Origin: an uncultured Pelagibacteraceae bacterium
Lineage (GTDB): Bacteria; Pseudomonadota; Alphaproteobacteria; Pelagibacterales; Pelagibacteraceae
Length of the DNA: 64,000 nucleotides
NCBI GenBank assembly: GCA_902600485.1
Contig: CACKJD010000001.1
Coordinates: 234,392-298,391, forward strand
Direction: 5' to 3'
Shown here piece by piece: positions 30,133 to 39,381 of this stretch. Position numbers and translations under genes: made by a program. How positions within the stretch are numbered: position 1 is the stretch's first letter; the number at the start of each line of letters is the position of its first letter. The notes under the pieces were generated by a model. That model made no database searches, was not told the origin of the DNA, and saw only the letters and a list, made by a program, of their open reading frames with translations.

Positions 30133-31296
30133 TTATTTAAGCATTTTTTTTATGTTTTCTAATGCTTGAGAAATGTTATCTCTTGATGCTGCGAAACTAA
30201 ATCTCACATAATCCTGACAAGTTTGACCAAATGCTGTTCCTGGTACGATTGCAACACCAGCTTCGTGCATAGCTTTTTTACAAAATTCTCTTCCATTCAT
30301 TCCAGTCTCTTTTACTTTTGGAAAAGCATAAAATGCACCACCAGGTAAACTACATTCCACACCTGGCAGATCATTTAAACCTTTGTGAATAAGATCTCTT
30401 CTTGCCGTAAATTTTTCCATCATTTCATGTATAGAATCGTCTGGTCCGTCTAATGCAGCAATACCAGCATATTGAGCAGCAGCATTTACACAAGAAACAC
30501 TATTTATTAATAGTTTATTGACATGTTCAACTAGATGCTCTGGCCAAAAACTCCAACCTAATCTCCATCCAGTCATAGAATAGGCTTTACTCCATCCTTC
30601 TAATACAATGAGTCTTTCTCTTAATTTAGGATAATTAAAAAAAGTTGGCATCTCTTTACCATCAAAAATTTGTCTACTATAAATCTCATCACTCAGAATT
30701 GTAACATGTGGGTGTTGCTCTAAACCTTTAGCAAGTTTATCGATTTCAGATTTTTCTACAAAACTTCCTGTTGGGTTATTAGGATTAATCAAAATTAATA
30801 ATCTTGTTTTGTCAGTTATTAAAGACAATATTTCCTCTGCATTAAACTTTAGGTCTTTATCTTTAGTAAGATCGTATGGCACAGGAGTAGATCCCGTATA
30901 GTTAATCATAGACTCATAAATTGGAAAAGCTGGCGTTGGATGAATTATTTCCACACCTGGTTCACCTAAACATTGGATTGCATAATGCATTGTTGGTTTA
31001 CCACCTGGCATTATGATAATTCTTTCTGGGTCAACATCTTGATTATAAAGAGTTTTAATTTTTCTTGAAACTGCTTGTCTGCATTCTAGAATTCCATTTG
31101 ATAAAACATAACCGTGATGGCCATCGTCTAAAGCTTTTTTTGCAGCATCAACTACATGCTTTGGAGTTTTAAAATCAGGTTGACCTAATCCAAGATGTAT
31201 CATTGGTTTTCCCGATGCCTCTAATTTTTTTGCTTCCGCTAAAACTGAGAATGCAGTCTCAGTTCCTAATCTGTTTAAACTTTTTGCCAGTTTCAT
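30133..31296 (-). CDS. PLP-dependent class I aminotransferase
   Basis: A 387-aa fold-type I aminotransferase. The PLP Lys lies in LEGWSKAYSMTGWRLGW. The NPNNPTGSFVEK motif and a C-terminal Arg segment (YVRFSFAAS) are conserved. It resembles aspartate/aromatic-type aminotransferases. In this cluster it could interconvert the keto-acids produced by the adjacent oxidases with amino acids, for example glyoxylate and glycine; that is inference. Confidence 0.88.
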   Translation of the reverse strand: MKLAKSLNRLGTETAFSVLAEAKKLEASGKPMIHLGLGQPDFKTPKHVVDAAKKALDDGHHGYVLSNGILECRQAVSRKIKTLYNQDVDPERIIIMPGGKPTMHYAIQCLGEPGVEIIHPTPAFPIYESMINYTGSTPVPYDLTKDKDLKFNAEEILSLITDKTRLLILINPNNPTGSFVEKSEIDKLAKGLEQHPHVTILSDEIYSRQIFDGKEMPTFFNYPKLRERLIVLEGWSKAYSMTGWRLGWSFWPEHLVEHVNKLLINSVSCVNAAAQYAGIAALDGPDDSIHEMMEKFTARRDLIHKGLNDLPGVECSLPGGAFYAFPKVKETGMNGREFCKKAMHEAGVAIVPGTAFGQTCQDYVRFSFAASRDNISQALENIKKMLK

Positions 31297-31308
31297 AAAT
31301 TTTTATAA

Positions 31309-32466
31309 TTATCTAATATTTCTATAAATTAATTTTGAACTATTCAACTCTTTTAAATTTTTACATCCCATTAAAACCATATTTCTATTAATTTCGTCAT
31401 GTATTGTCTTCAATAAATGCTCAACTCCTTGCTGACCACCTGCGGCTAAAGAGAACAAAAACATTTTACCAAAACTACAAGCTTTAGCTCCAGCGGCTAT
31501 TGCTTTTAAGACATGAGAACCTCTTCTAATCCCGCCATCCAAAATAATTTCCAGTTTATCGCCAACTGCATCGGATATTGCTTTGATTTGGTCAAACGGA
31601 GATCTTGAGCCATCTAGTTGTCGACCACCATGATTAGAAATCATTATAGCAGTGCACCCTATATCAATAGCTCTCTTTGCATCCTCAACTGACATAACTC
31701 CTTTTAGAGCAAAAGGGCCATTCCATTTTTTTACACAATACTCTGCATCTTTCCAATTCATGGTTGGATCATATTGCTCATTTATGTAGTCTATAACTGA
31801 TTTGGCAATATTAGTTCCTTTATCAGTTTTTGTTGCAACATTAGCTAATTTAAATTTTTCATGAGTTATATAATTAAAAACCCAGCCTGGATGCATAGCA
31901 AAACTCAAAAGGCTTTTTAAGGTCAGTTTTGGTGGGGTTGTAAAACCTGTTCTGTGGTCTCTCTCTCTATTACCTGCAACAAGAGTATCTACGGTTAAAC
32001 ACATTCCGTCAAATCCTGACCTTCTACAACGGTCAATCAAATCATTTGTTATAGATTGATCTTTATGGACATAAAGCTGAAATAATTTAGGACCACTAGA
32101 TAAATTAGAAATTTCCTCAATTGTATTGTTTGCCATTGTAGACATACTATAAAATGTTCCAAATTTATTAGCGGCTTTTGCTGAGGCTTTATCCCCATCG
32201 TGGTGATATAATCTTTGCATAGCACATGGAGATAAGAAAATTGGCATATCGATTTTTCTTCCAAAAATAGTTGTTGATAAATCTGGTTTGCCTACGCTAG
32301 CTAAAATATTTGGTATTAGATCACAATCATTAAAGGCTTCTGTATTTCTTTTAAGAGTAGTTTCGTCATCTGCACCACCATCAATGTAATGGAATATCGG
32401 TGATGGTAGTTTTTTTTTTGCTAATTTTCTGAAGTCCTCAAAATTATAACATTCTTTAAGACTCAT
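31309..32466 (-). CDS. FMN-dependent alpha-hydroxyacid dehydrogenase (LldD-like), copy 1
   Basis: A 385-aa FMN enzyme that oxidises L-2-hydroxyacids (L-lactate, glycolate or similar). The family signature SNHGGRQLDGSRSPFDQI holds the catalytic His and substrate Arg, and GGIRRGSHVLKAIAAGA binds the FMN phosphate. Ten bases separate it from the paralogue upstream, with which it is alignable over its full length. LldD, glycolate oxidase and mandelate dehydrogenase cannot be separated by eye. Confidence 0.9.
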   Translation of the reverse strand: MSLKECYNFEDFRKLAKKKLPSPIFHYIDGGADDETTLKRNTEAFNDCDLIPNILASVGKPDLSTTIFGRKIDMPIFLSPCAMQRLYHHDGDKASAKAANKFGTFYSMSTMANNTIEEISNLSSGPKLFQLYVHKDQSITNDLIDRCRRSGFDGMCLTVDTLVAGNRERDHRTGFTTPPKLTLKSLLSFAMHPGWVFNYITHEKFKLANVATKTDKGTNIAKSVIDYINEQYDPTMNWKDAEYCVKKWNGPFALKGVMSVEDAKRAIDIGCTAIMISNHGGRQLDGSRSPFDQIKAISDAVGDKLEIILDGGIRRGSHVLKAIAAGAKACSFGKMFLFSLAAGGQQGVEHLLKTIHDEINRNMVLMGCKNLKELNSSKLIYRNIR

Positions 32467-32476
32467 AGAATTTTTT

Positions 32477-33631
32477 TTAAGTGTATCTAAATCTTAAGTT
32501 ATTTCTATTTAGATCGCTTATCTTAGTGCAGCCCATTAATTTCATATCTCTTTCTAATTCAGCTTTGTATTGACCTAATGCTCTCTCTACTCCTGCTTGT
32601 CCCGCCGCGGCTAAAGCATAGAGATACAATCTCCCTCCAGCGCAAGCCTTTGCGCCTAGAGATAAAGCTTTGAGCATGTGTGTTCCTCTCTGGAACCCAC
32701 CTTCACAAATAACATCAATTTTGTCACCTACAGCATCAACTATTTCTGCTAGTTGATCAAATGGTGACCTTGATCCATCAAGCTGTCTACCTCCATGATT
32801 AGAAACCATTATACCAGTGCATCCAATATCAACAGCTTTCTTTGCATCTTCGACACTCATAATTCCTTTAAGTGCAAAATGACCGCCCCACTTAGAACAT
32901 AACTTCTCAGCGTCATTCCAATTCATGGATTGATCCAACATTGTAGAAAAATAATTACCAATTGAAGAGTTAGTGCTTGTACCCTCTTTTACAAAATCCT
33001 GTAAATGTGGTAATTCAAATTTTCCTTTTGTAAGATAGTTTATCCCCCACATTGGTTTGGTCGCGAAACTAAATAAACTTGATATAGTAAGCTTAGGTGG
33101 CGATGTGAAACCTGTTCTTAAATCTCTCTCACGGTTTCCTCCTGTAATAGTATCAACAGTTAAAGCCATCACATCAAATTTAGCTGCTTTCGCTCTTTCT
33201 AAACAAGAATCATTTAATCCTCTGTCTTTGTGAAAATAGAATTGAAACATTTTTGGTGTATCAATTAAAGACGAGATTTCTTCAACACTTACAGTAGCTA
33301 AAGCTGAAACACCGAACATTGTGTTAAATTTTTGAGCTGCTTTTCCTACTGCTCTTTCTCCATCATAATGAAATAATCTTTGTAAAGCAGTAGGGGAACA
33401 GTAAAAAGGTAAATCAATTTTTTTTCCAAAAATTGTTGTAGACAAATCTACGTTTTCAACACCTCTCAATACATTGGGTACAAGATCTACGTCATTAAAC
33501 GCAGATGTATTTCGGTTATAAGTAATCTCATCATCAGCAGCACCATCAATATAATGGAAAATTGGTGACGGTAATTTTTTTTTGGCTAAAATTCTAAAGT
33601 CACTAAAATTGTGGCAATCTTTTAAATTCAT
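32477..33631 (-). CDS. FMN-dependent alpha-hydroxyacid dehydrogenase (LldD-like), copy 2
   Basis: A 384-aa paralogue of the next gene, sharing the start (LKxCxNFxDFRxLAKKKLPSP), SNHGGRQLDGSRSPFDQ and the FMN-phosphate motif. By eye the two are roughly 55-65% identical. Differences cluster in the middle (residues 60-130 and 190-240), where substrate-loop residues lie, so the copies may have different substrates. It follows the PagL-like gene by nine bases. Confidence 0.9.
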   Translation of the reverse strand: MNLKDCHNFSDFRILAKKKLPSPIFHYIDGAADDEITYNRNTSAFNDVDLVPNVLRGVENVDLSTTIFGKKIDLPFYCSPTALQRLFHYDGERAVGKAAQKFNTMFGVSALATVSVEEISSLIDTPKMFQFYFHKDRGLNDSCLERAKAAKFDVMALTVDTITGGNRERDLRTGFTSPPKLTISSLFSFATKPMWGINYLTKGKFELPHLQDFVKEGTSTNSSIGNYFSTMLDQSMNWNDAEKLCSKWGGHFALKGIMSVEDAKKAVDIGCTGIMVSNHGGRQLDGSRSPFDQLAEIVDAVGDKIDVICEGGFQRGTHMLKALSLGAKACAGGRLYLYALAAAGQAGVERALGQYKAELERDMKLMGCTKISDLNRNNLRFRYT

Positions 33632-33640
33632 ATTGATAAT

Positions 33641-34159
33641 TTAAAAGCTTTTAAAGAAATTAAACATATAACTATTTGCCCCAGGATTTTTTTCTCCTAA
33701 ACTAGCGTTAGATATATGATTATATGAAAAACCAAATTCTGTACTTGGTGATAAGTCTAGGGATAATTGAAGCTCACTTTTAAATTCCACCAGATGACCA
33801 AGGTCTTTTCCATCTCCCTCATGATATAAACCTGGTGTAAAACTTGGGGTTAAATTTAATCTTCCAATATTATACTCAGCTTGAATTCCCGTATAAAGAT
33901 ATGATGCTGAGTCAGCAGTTAACATAAAACCGGTAACAGGTTTAATTGTACCTATTAAGCTATCTCTGAAAAGATTATCATTTAAGTGTTGAATTCCAAT
34001 AATTTGAGATTTTTTTCCATCGTCACTAAAATCAAACATCCCTGTATAAACATTATATTTATGATCAGTATCCATTTTTTGTTTTTCTTCAGCGTATAAC
34101 TTTTCAGAAGTTATAAAAGTGCAGAAGATTAATAACAAAGTTTTAAAAAATTTTTTCAT
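33641..34159 (-). CDS. Acyloxyacyl hydrolase / lipid A 3-O-deacylase (PagL-like)
   Basis: A 172-aa protein with a signal peptide (about 1-23, ending KLYAEE) and alternating beta-strand patterns of an eight-stranded outer-membrane barrel. The C-terminal FGFSYNHISNASLGEKNPGA matches the PagL catalytic His-x-Ser motif, and the terminal Phe (FFKSF) is usual for barrel proteins. PagL removes an acyl chain from lipid A. Its start overlaps ccmH by four bases, an unexpected neighbour. Glu of the triad cannot be assigned firmly. Confidence 0.8.
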   Translation of the reverse strand: MKKFFKTLLLIFCTFITSEKLYAEEKQKMDTDHKYNVYTGMFDFSDDGKKSQIIGIQHLNDNLFRDSLIGTIKPVTGFMLTADSASYLYTGIQAEYNIGRLNLTPSFTPGLYHEGDGKDLGHLVEFKSELQLSLDLSPSTEFGFSYNHISNASLGEKNPGANSYMFNFFKSF

Positions 34160-34536
34160 ATTTTTTTACTCTTATATATTCTTAAATATATTATTGCACC
34201 ACCTAATAAAAAAAACAATATTGGTATAAACCACAATAAAAAGGTTTTTTTTGAATATCCAGGATCATAAACAATCCATTGACCATATTTTTTGACTAAC
34301 ATATTATAAATTTGATCTTTTGAGTGACCTCTGTCTATTTGATCTTTAATATAGATTCTCATACTTAATGCAAATTCAGAATTCGAGTCGTATATAGACT
34401 GACCTTGACAAATCAAACATCTTAAATTTTTTGCAATATCATTTTCAAGTTTAGAATAAGGTTCTGTCTCAGAATAACATATTCCAAAAAAGTTAATAAA
34501 TAAAAATAAAAAGACCATAAATTTTTTTTTAACCAT
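34156..34536 (-). CDS. ccmH: Cytochrome c maturation protein CcmH
   Basis: Membrane-anchored thioredoxin-like protein that keeps apocytochrome c cysteines reduced. An N-terminal signal segment is followed by the hallmark LRCLICQGQSIYDSNS with its CxxC pair, and by a C-terminal transmembrane helix (about 98-118). The length of 126 aa fits the short CcmH/CycL form; no fused CcmI domain is present. It overlaps ccmG by eight bases. Confidence 0.94.
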   Translation of the reverse strand: MVKKKFMVFLFLFINFFGICYSETEPYSKLENDIAKNLRCLICQGQSIYDSNSEFALSMRIYIKDQIDRGHSKDQIYNMLVKKYGQWIVYDPGYSKKTFLLWFIPILFFLLGGAIIYLRIYKSKKI

Positions 34537-35086
34537 TTACAATCTCCCTAATCTGTTTAACATCATTGTCATTTATTGGTCCTATAATCTTTATTAAAAT
34601 TTTTCTATTTTTGTTAACCAAAAAAGTTTCTGGAACACCATAAGCACCTAAGTTTATTGACTCTGTTCCATCTTTATCTACTAAATTATATTTAAATGGG
34701 TTTCCATAATCATTTAAAAATTTTATAGAATTTTTTTTTCTATCTTTATAATTTATGCCAATAATTTGCAGTGAACTTAGACTGCTTAAACTCTTAAGAA
34801 GATCGTTTTCTTCTCTACACGGAACACACCATGAAGCCCAGATGTTAACTATGGAAAAATCCTTGTTTTCAATAACTTCACTTAATTTTATTTCATTAGC
34901 TGAATATAACTCAGGTAAACTAAAGTCTACCAAGTAAGTTGTTTTCCCATCTTTGAATTCTGGAGAATATATTTTATCCTTAAACAATGCTTTATTAAAA
35001 ACTAAAAAGCAAAAAACAAAAAAAGCTAATATTAAAAAACTAAGAGTAATTTTTTTTTTTACTAAAAACCGCAAATGTACCCCCAA
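34529..35086 (-). CDS. ccmG: Thiol:disulfide interchange protein CcmG/DsbE
   Basis: Periplasmic membrane-tethered thioredoxin that delivers reductant to CcmH and apocytochromes. An N-terminal helix (about 13-30) precedes a thioredoxin domain with the active site WASWCVPCREEN. The cis-Pro segment GVPETFLV is conserved. No ATG is available: the frame opens at a TTG inside the end of ccmF (47-base overlap), and a TTG at 35074 is an alternative, so the exact start is uncertain. Confidence 0.93.
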   Translation of the reverse strand: MGVHLRFLVKKKITLSFLILAFFVFCFLVFNKALFKDKIYSPEFKDGKTTYLVDFSLPELYSANEIKLSEVIENKDFSIVNIWASWCVPCREENDLLKSLSSLSSLQIIGINYKDRKKNSIKFLNDYGNPFKYNLVDKDGTESINLGAYGVPETFLVNKNRKILIKIIGPINDNDVKQIREIVNG

Positions 35087-36923
35087 AAATTATTATTAAT
35101 GTAGAGATCCAGATCCAGATCATAAATGGTTTATTTTGATATCTAACATTAAATAGTTGCTCATCCTTTATTAAATTTATTGTTATAAATCTATCTTTGA
35201 ATAAAGTTGTTTTAATCGCTGCTTCACTTGTTGCAATAACCGGCTGATTGTAGATTCTGATCTCTGGATATAGTTTAATTATTTTATTATTTTTATTTTT
35301 TACTTCGAAAGTACCAATGATTGAAGAATAGTTTTTTTTCTCATTGGTTTTAACTTCTTCGAAAGTTATTTTTTCGTTTTTCGAGATAAAACTTTCTCCA
35401 ACCTCAATATTCTTAATAATTTCTGTAGAACTAATACTGTTAAACAATATAGACAACATTAACATGGCAAAACCCAAATGTGATAAGTTTTGTGCATGAT
35501 TAGTATTATTTTTGAAAAAATTAGTAAGCGTTTTAAAACTTAAAAATACTAAAGAAAAAACCAAAATAATTAATAAGAAATCTTTTTGAGTTAAAAAATA
35601 TATAGTTATTATTGTGGCAGCTGAAGTTAGTAAAAAGTAGTAAATATAACTGGCTTTAAATTTTAAATTTGTTTTAATCCAACTCATACTAGGCCCAACA
35701 GACATAAACAAAAAAAATGGAATTAAGAAAGGTATTAAAAGTTTATTATAAAATGGGGGTCCAACTGAAATTTTTTCTGATGTGATTACATCTAAAAATA
35801 TTGGATATACAGTTCCTATTAAAACTACACTTAAAAAATAAATCATGAACCAGTTATTTATTAAAACCGAAGTTTCCTTACTTAAAAAAAAAATTTCTTT
35901 TTTATTTTCTAAATTTTTGTTCTCAAATATAAAAAAGATTACAAAAGATATAAAAATTAAGACAAATAAAAAAATTAGAATATAAATTCCTCTAGATGGA
36001 TCATTTGCAAAAGTGTGGACTGAATTAAGTATCCCAGATCTAACTAGAAATGTTCCACTAACACTTAACATAAAAGTCACTATGCTTAAGATAATTGACC
36101 AATTTTTAAAAAGGTCTCTTTTCTCAAGAGTTAAAATACAATGTAAAAGGGCAGTTAAACTTAACCATGGCATTAAAGAAATATTTTCAACTGGATCCCA
36201 AAACCAAAAACCTCCCCATCCTAATTCGTAATACGCCCAAATCGAACCTAAAAGAATGCCTCCAGTTAAAAAGGTCCAAGATATTAAAACCCATTTTTTT
36301 AAATTTTTTGCCCAAAGATTATTTACATACCCGGTTACCATTGCGGCTAAAGCAGAGGCAAATATAATTGATGTACCAACATATCCAACATATAAAATTG
36401 GTGGATGTATTGCTAGCGCAGGATCTTGAAGTATTGGATTTAATCCAAGTCCTTCGGATGGTATCGGGAAAAGAGTATCAAATGGGTTAGAAGTTTTTAG
36501 TACAAATATAAAAAAACCAATAACAATTATTTGATGAAATATTACAGTATAAAGTCTAAAATTTTTTGGTTCATCTTTTGAGCTGAAGAAAAAAAACAAT
36601 ATAAAACTTGTCAGTACTAATAACCATAATAATAAGCTTCCTTCATGATTACCCCATAAACCTGTTATTTTATAAAATAAAGGTTTTGTTGAATGAGAAT
36701 TATTGTAAACAGTTTCATTACTAAAATCAGATATTATAAAAGTGTATAATAAAATAAAAAAACCTATAACGACGAAAAAAAATTGAAGTGTGAGAAACTT
36801 ATATATATTTTTTTCTAAATTTAATAAATTTTTTTTAATATTTAAAACTGCACATAAAAAAACAGCAAAAGAAGATGTAAGTCCTAGTAACAAAAAGAGA
36901 AAACCTGCATTAGATAATATCAT
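35040..36923 (-). CDS. ccmF: Heme lyase CcmF
   Basis: Large inner-membrane component of cytochrome c heme ligation, 627 aa with about 14 hydrophobic segments. The WWD heme-handling motif is present as [20 protein letters not shown], and the conserved NPFDTLFP and [18 protein letters not shown] segments with flanking His residues are intact. It overlaps ccmE by four bases and ccmG by 47. Confidence 0.96.
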   Translation of the reverse strand: MILSNAGFLFLLLGLTSSFAVFLCAVLNIKKNLLNLEKNIYKFLTLQFFFVVIGFFILLYTFIISDFSNETVYNNSHSTKPLFYKITGLWGNHEGSLLLWLLVLTSFILFFFFSSKDEPKNFRLYTVIFHQIIVIGFFIFVLKTSNPFDTLFPIPSEGLGLNPILQDPALAIHPPILYVGYVGTSIIFASALAAMVTGYVNNLWAKNLKKWVLISWTFLTGGILLGSIWAYYELGWGGFWFWDPVENISLMPWLSLTALLHCILTLEKRDLFKNWSIILSIVTFMLSVSGTFLVRSGILNSVHTFANDPSRGIYILIFLFVLIFISFVIFFIFENKNLENKKEIFFLSKETSVLINNWFMIYFLSVVLIGTVYPIFLDVITSEKISVGPPFYNKLLIPFLIPFFLFMSVGPSMSWIKTNLKFKASYIYYFLLTSAATIITIYFLTQKDFLLIILVFSLVFLSFKTLTNFFKNNTNHAQNLSHLGFAMLMLSILFNSISSTEIIKNIEVGESFISKNEKITFEEVKTNEKKNYSSIIGTFEVKNKNNKIIKLYPEIRIYNQPVIATSEAAIKTTLFKDRFITINLIKDEQLFNVRYQNKPFMIWIWISTLIIIFGGTFAVFSKKKNYS

Positions 36924-37339
36924 TTTTGCTTCAGACTTTCTTTAACTTCAGGGGGCATATAATTTTCATCGTGTTTTGCTAAAATTTTATCAGCAACGAA
37001 TAAGTTTTTATCCTCTAAAAATCCTTCTGCTACTACTCCCTTTTCTTCTTGAAATAAATTTGGAACGGACCCTGCAAAAATAACATTAATTTCACTTTTA
37101 AAATCTGTGATTACAAATAAAATTTTTTCATTATCTAGAGTTACAGAATTTTTTTTAACCATCCCTCCTATTCTAATTTTTTTAGTTATATTCTCCGAAG
37201 ATTGTTTGATTTCAGTTGGTGACTTAAAATATACAACATCATCCTCTAATAGTTTTAGAATTATATAAATACTTAAAATGATTGTAGTTAGAACAGAAAT
37301 TATAAATACAATTCTTAATCTAACTTTTTTACCATACAT
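36920..37339 (-). CDS. ccmE: Heme chaperone CcmE
   Basis: Periplasmic heme chaperone, anchored by one N-terminal helix (about 7-28). The OB-fold body contains [12 protein letters not shown]. The heme-binding His is in [13 protein letters not shown], the usual HxxxY motif. The length of 139 aa is normal. It overlaps ccmF by four bases. Confidence 0.95.
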   Translation of the reverse strand: MYGKKVRLRIVFIISVLTTIILSIYIILKLLEDDVVYFKSPTEIKQSSENITKKIRIGGMVKKNSVTLDNEKILFVITDFKSEINVIFAGSVPNLFQEEKGVVAEGFLEDKNLFVADKILAKHDENYMPPEVKESLKQK

Positions 37340-37348
37340 TAATCTAAA

Positions 37349-37579
37349 TTAGATTTTGTGAGCAACTGTTCTTACAAATGTTCTATTTGTTGATTGTTTG
37401 TTAGCTAAAATAACTTGGTCTGAATTTAAAGATTCAAATTTTTTTGCAAATTTAGCTTCTTCTTTAATTAATTGCTTACTTGTTACTTTATATAAAATCA
37501 GGAAATTGAATAGTGTGAATGCGAATGCTGACCAAACATAAAGTCCGTATCCGTTCATAATTAATAAATCTAAATTCAT
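37349..37579 (-). CDS. ccmD: Heme exporter protein CcmD
   Basis: Small single-helix membrane protein (76 aa) that works with CcmC and CcmE. GYGLYVWSAFAFTLFNFLIL is the characteristic CcmD opening, followed by a charged tail longer than the usual 50-60 residue protein. Four-base overlap with ccmC and position before ccmE confirm it. Confidence 0.9.
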   Translation of the reverse strand: MNLDLLIMNGYGLYVWSAFAFTLFNFLILYKVTSKQLIKEEAKFAKKFESLNSDQVILANKQSTNRTFVRTVAHKI

Positions 37580-38283
37580 ATCCTGTTTAAACCTTTGTTT
37601 TTAACTTTTATCAACTCCACATTATATTTCATTAAAAAAATTAACACAGAAAATAGTGCAAATGCCGCAGTCATCAAAAATAATGGTATTAACATAGAAG
37701 AATGTATAGTGCTTTCTGATAAAACATTAATCGATGAGGGTTGATGTAAAGTTGCCCACCAATCTACAGAATATTTGATAATTGGAACATTAATCACACC
37801 TATAATTGAAATATATGATGAGATTTTAACTGCTTTGTTCTTTTCAAAAAGTTTCCAGGATAATAAGTATAAAAAATAGAATAAAAATAATACCAACATA
37901 GAAGTTATTCTAGGATCCCAAGCCCACCAAGTACCCCATGTTGGCTTGCCCCAAATTGAGCCTGTAACCAAGGCTATTAAGTTAAAAATAAATCCTGATG
38001 GAGCTAAACTTTTTGATATTAGTACAAAGTTTTTATTTTTAAAAATTATAACTCCAAGAGATAAAAAAGCTATCATTGAAAAAATCCCAAGGGAAATCCA
38101 CGCTGACGGAACGTGTACATACATAATTCTTACAGAGTCACTTTGTAGATAATCTTGAGGAGACAATATTAACGCCTCAAATAAACCTACTGACAGAAAA
38201 ATTATAAATAATATAAATATTAAATTTCTAAATTTAGATGAAATTAATACTTTTTTAATTTTCTCAGTGATTATAGATAACAT
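37576..38283 (-). CDS. ccmC: Heme exporter protein CcmC
   Basis: Inner-membrane protein that loads heme onto CcmE. It has six hydrophobic segments and the WWD motif GTWWAWDPRITS with flanking His residues (MYVHVPSAW, LHQPSS). I start it at the ATG 38283 (MLSIITEKIKK, 235 aa); a TTG at 38319 would add 12 residues but would place the coding region inside a strong hairpin. No ccmA or ccmB lies next to it. Confidence 0.94.
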   Translation of the reverse strand: MLSIITEKIKKVLISSKFRNLIFILFIIFLSVGLFEALILSPQDYLQSDSVRIMYVHVPSAWISLGIFSMIAFLSLGVIIFKNKNFVLISKSLAPSGFIFNLIALVTGSIWGKPTWGTWWAWDPRITSMLVLFLFYFLYLLSWKLFEKNKAVKISSYISIIGVINVPIIKYSVDWWATLHQPSSINVLSESTIHSSMLIPLFLMTAAFALFSVLIFLMKYNVELIKVKNKGLNRI

Positions 38284-38308
38284 TTTTTTATTTATATAAC
38301 GTGAAAAT

Positions 38309-38370
38309 AAACTGATCAAGAATGTTGAGGGAGATAATTGAAGGGAAACGTTAACACCCTTGATCAGTTT
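38309..38370 (-). ncRNA. Candidate small RNA or leader hairpin between hspQ and ccmC
   Basis: Perfect 12-bp inverted repeats AAACTGATCAAG (38309-38320) and its complement (38359-38370) frame a 62-nt hairpin. Read as minus-strand RNA the stem extends to 18 pairs, including two G-U wobbles that would be mismatches on the plus strand; this favours minus-strand transcription. The 26-nt loop is pyrimidine-rich with UUUCCCUUC and CUCCCUC, resembling anti-Shine-Dalgarno loops. A TATAAA box (38376-38381) lies correctly for a start at the hairpin base; the -35 is poor. It could instead be a terminator for hspQ. Confidence 0.5.
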
Positions 38371-38431
38371 AATTATTTATAGAATAATCATTTGTCTAAG
38401 TTTTGAGAGAAATGTGTTGAAAAAATGACTA

Positions 38432-38752
38432 TTAATTTGAGGGCTTGAAGTAAGTTGAGCCTTTTTTTCCTGAGAAGATCTCGTTGATTAAAGGGTGCTT
38501 AATTGGCTCACCTGAGTCGTCTTTAATGAGGTTCTGTTCTGATACATAGGCCTCATAAGTAATATCATCATTTTCAGCAAGTAAATGATAAAAAGGCTGA
38601 TCTTTTCTAGGTCTTACATTTTTAGGTATAGACTCGTACCATTCCTCAGAATTATTAAATTCAAAATCGACGTCATAAATAACCCCTCTAAAATCAAAAT
38701 GTTTATGTTTGACAACGTCGCCTATTGAGAATTTTGCTTTTTGAATAGTCAC
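38432..38752 (-). CDS. hspQ: Heat shock protein HspQ
   Basis: A 106-aa YccV/HspQ protein, originally described as binding hemimethylated oriC DNA and later as a Lon protease specificity factor. KFSIGDVVKHKHFDFRGVIYDVD and PFYHLLAENDDITYEAYVSEQNL are the family's conserved blocks. The start codon is GTG; no ATG lies near. It stands alone between ccmC and the divergent yciB. Confidence 0.92.
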   Translation of the reverse strand: MTIQKAKFSIGDVVKHKHFDFRGVIYDVDFEFNNSEEWYESIPKNVRPRKDQPFYHLLAENDDITYEAYVSEQNLIKDDSGEPIKHPLINEIFSGKKGSTYFKPSN

Positions 38753-38829
38753 TACTTAAATATGTGTATTCTTAAAAAAAAATCAATAAAAAAAATATTA
38801 AATTTATACATATCTGGTAAGATGAAACT

Positions 38830-39381
38830 GTGAATAAGTCTTTAATAAAATTCATTACTGATTTCGGGCCCTTAGTAATATTTTTTGGTTTTTATTATAA
38901 AAGTGGGAAAAATCTACAAGTAGCTATACCACCTTTGATTATTGCGACAATAATTTCTGTGTTTATAGTTTGGATATTAGAAAAAAAAATACCATTTGTT
39001 CCTCTTTTAGGTGGAGCGTTAATAACATTTTTTGGTGGTCTTACAATTTATTTCAAAGACCCCATCTTTATATATATGAAGCCTACAATAATAAATATAA
39101 TATTTGCTCTTGCTCTATACTTTGGAAAATATTTTACTCAAGAACCAATTTTAAAAAAAATTTTAGGTAAAACTATGCCGTTAAACGATGACGGATGGGG
39201 AAAACTTAATACTAGGTGGATGTTTTTTTTCATTTTTTTAGCGATATTAAATGAGTTTATTTGGAGAACACAATCAGAAGAATTTTGGGTGAACTTTAAA
39301 GTATGGGGAATGTTGCCAATTACAATAATATTTACAGCATTCCAAATTCCTTTAATAAATAAATATAAATTAAATGAATAG
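38830..39381 (+). CDS. yciB: Intracellular septation protein A family (YciB/IspZ)
   Basis: A 183-aa inner-membrane protein with five hydrophobic segments, involved in envelope maintenance and septation. DFGPLVIFFGFYY at the N-terminus, the central LLGGALITFFGGLTIYFKD and WMFFFIFLAILNEFIWR are classical family blocks. The start is GTG at 38830. It overlaps the DUF2794 gene by eight bases. In many alphaproteobacteria yciB lies next to ftsY; here it is about 18 kb away. Confidence 0.92.
   Translation: MNKSLIKFITDFGPLVIFFGFYYKSGKNLQVAIPPLIIATIISVFIVWILEKKIPFVPLLGGALITFFGGLTIYFKDPIFIYMKPTIINIIFALALYFGKYFTQEPILKKILGKTMPLNDDGWGKLNTRWMFFFIFLAILNEFIWRTQSEEFWVNFKVWGMLPITIIFTAFQIPLINKYKLNE

Noticed and set aside
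38284..38319. Twelve-residue N-terminal extension of CcmC from a TTG
   Set aside because: The extension would run into the hairpin at 38309-38370; the ATG at 38283 gives a normal CcmC length.
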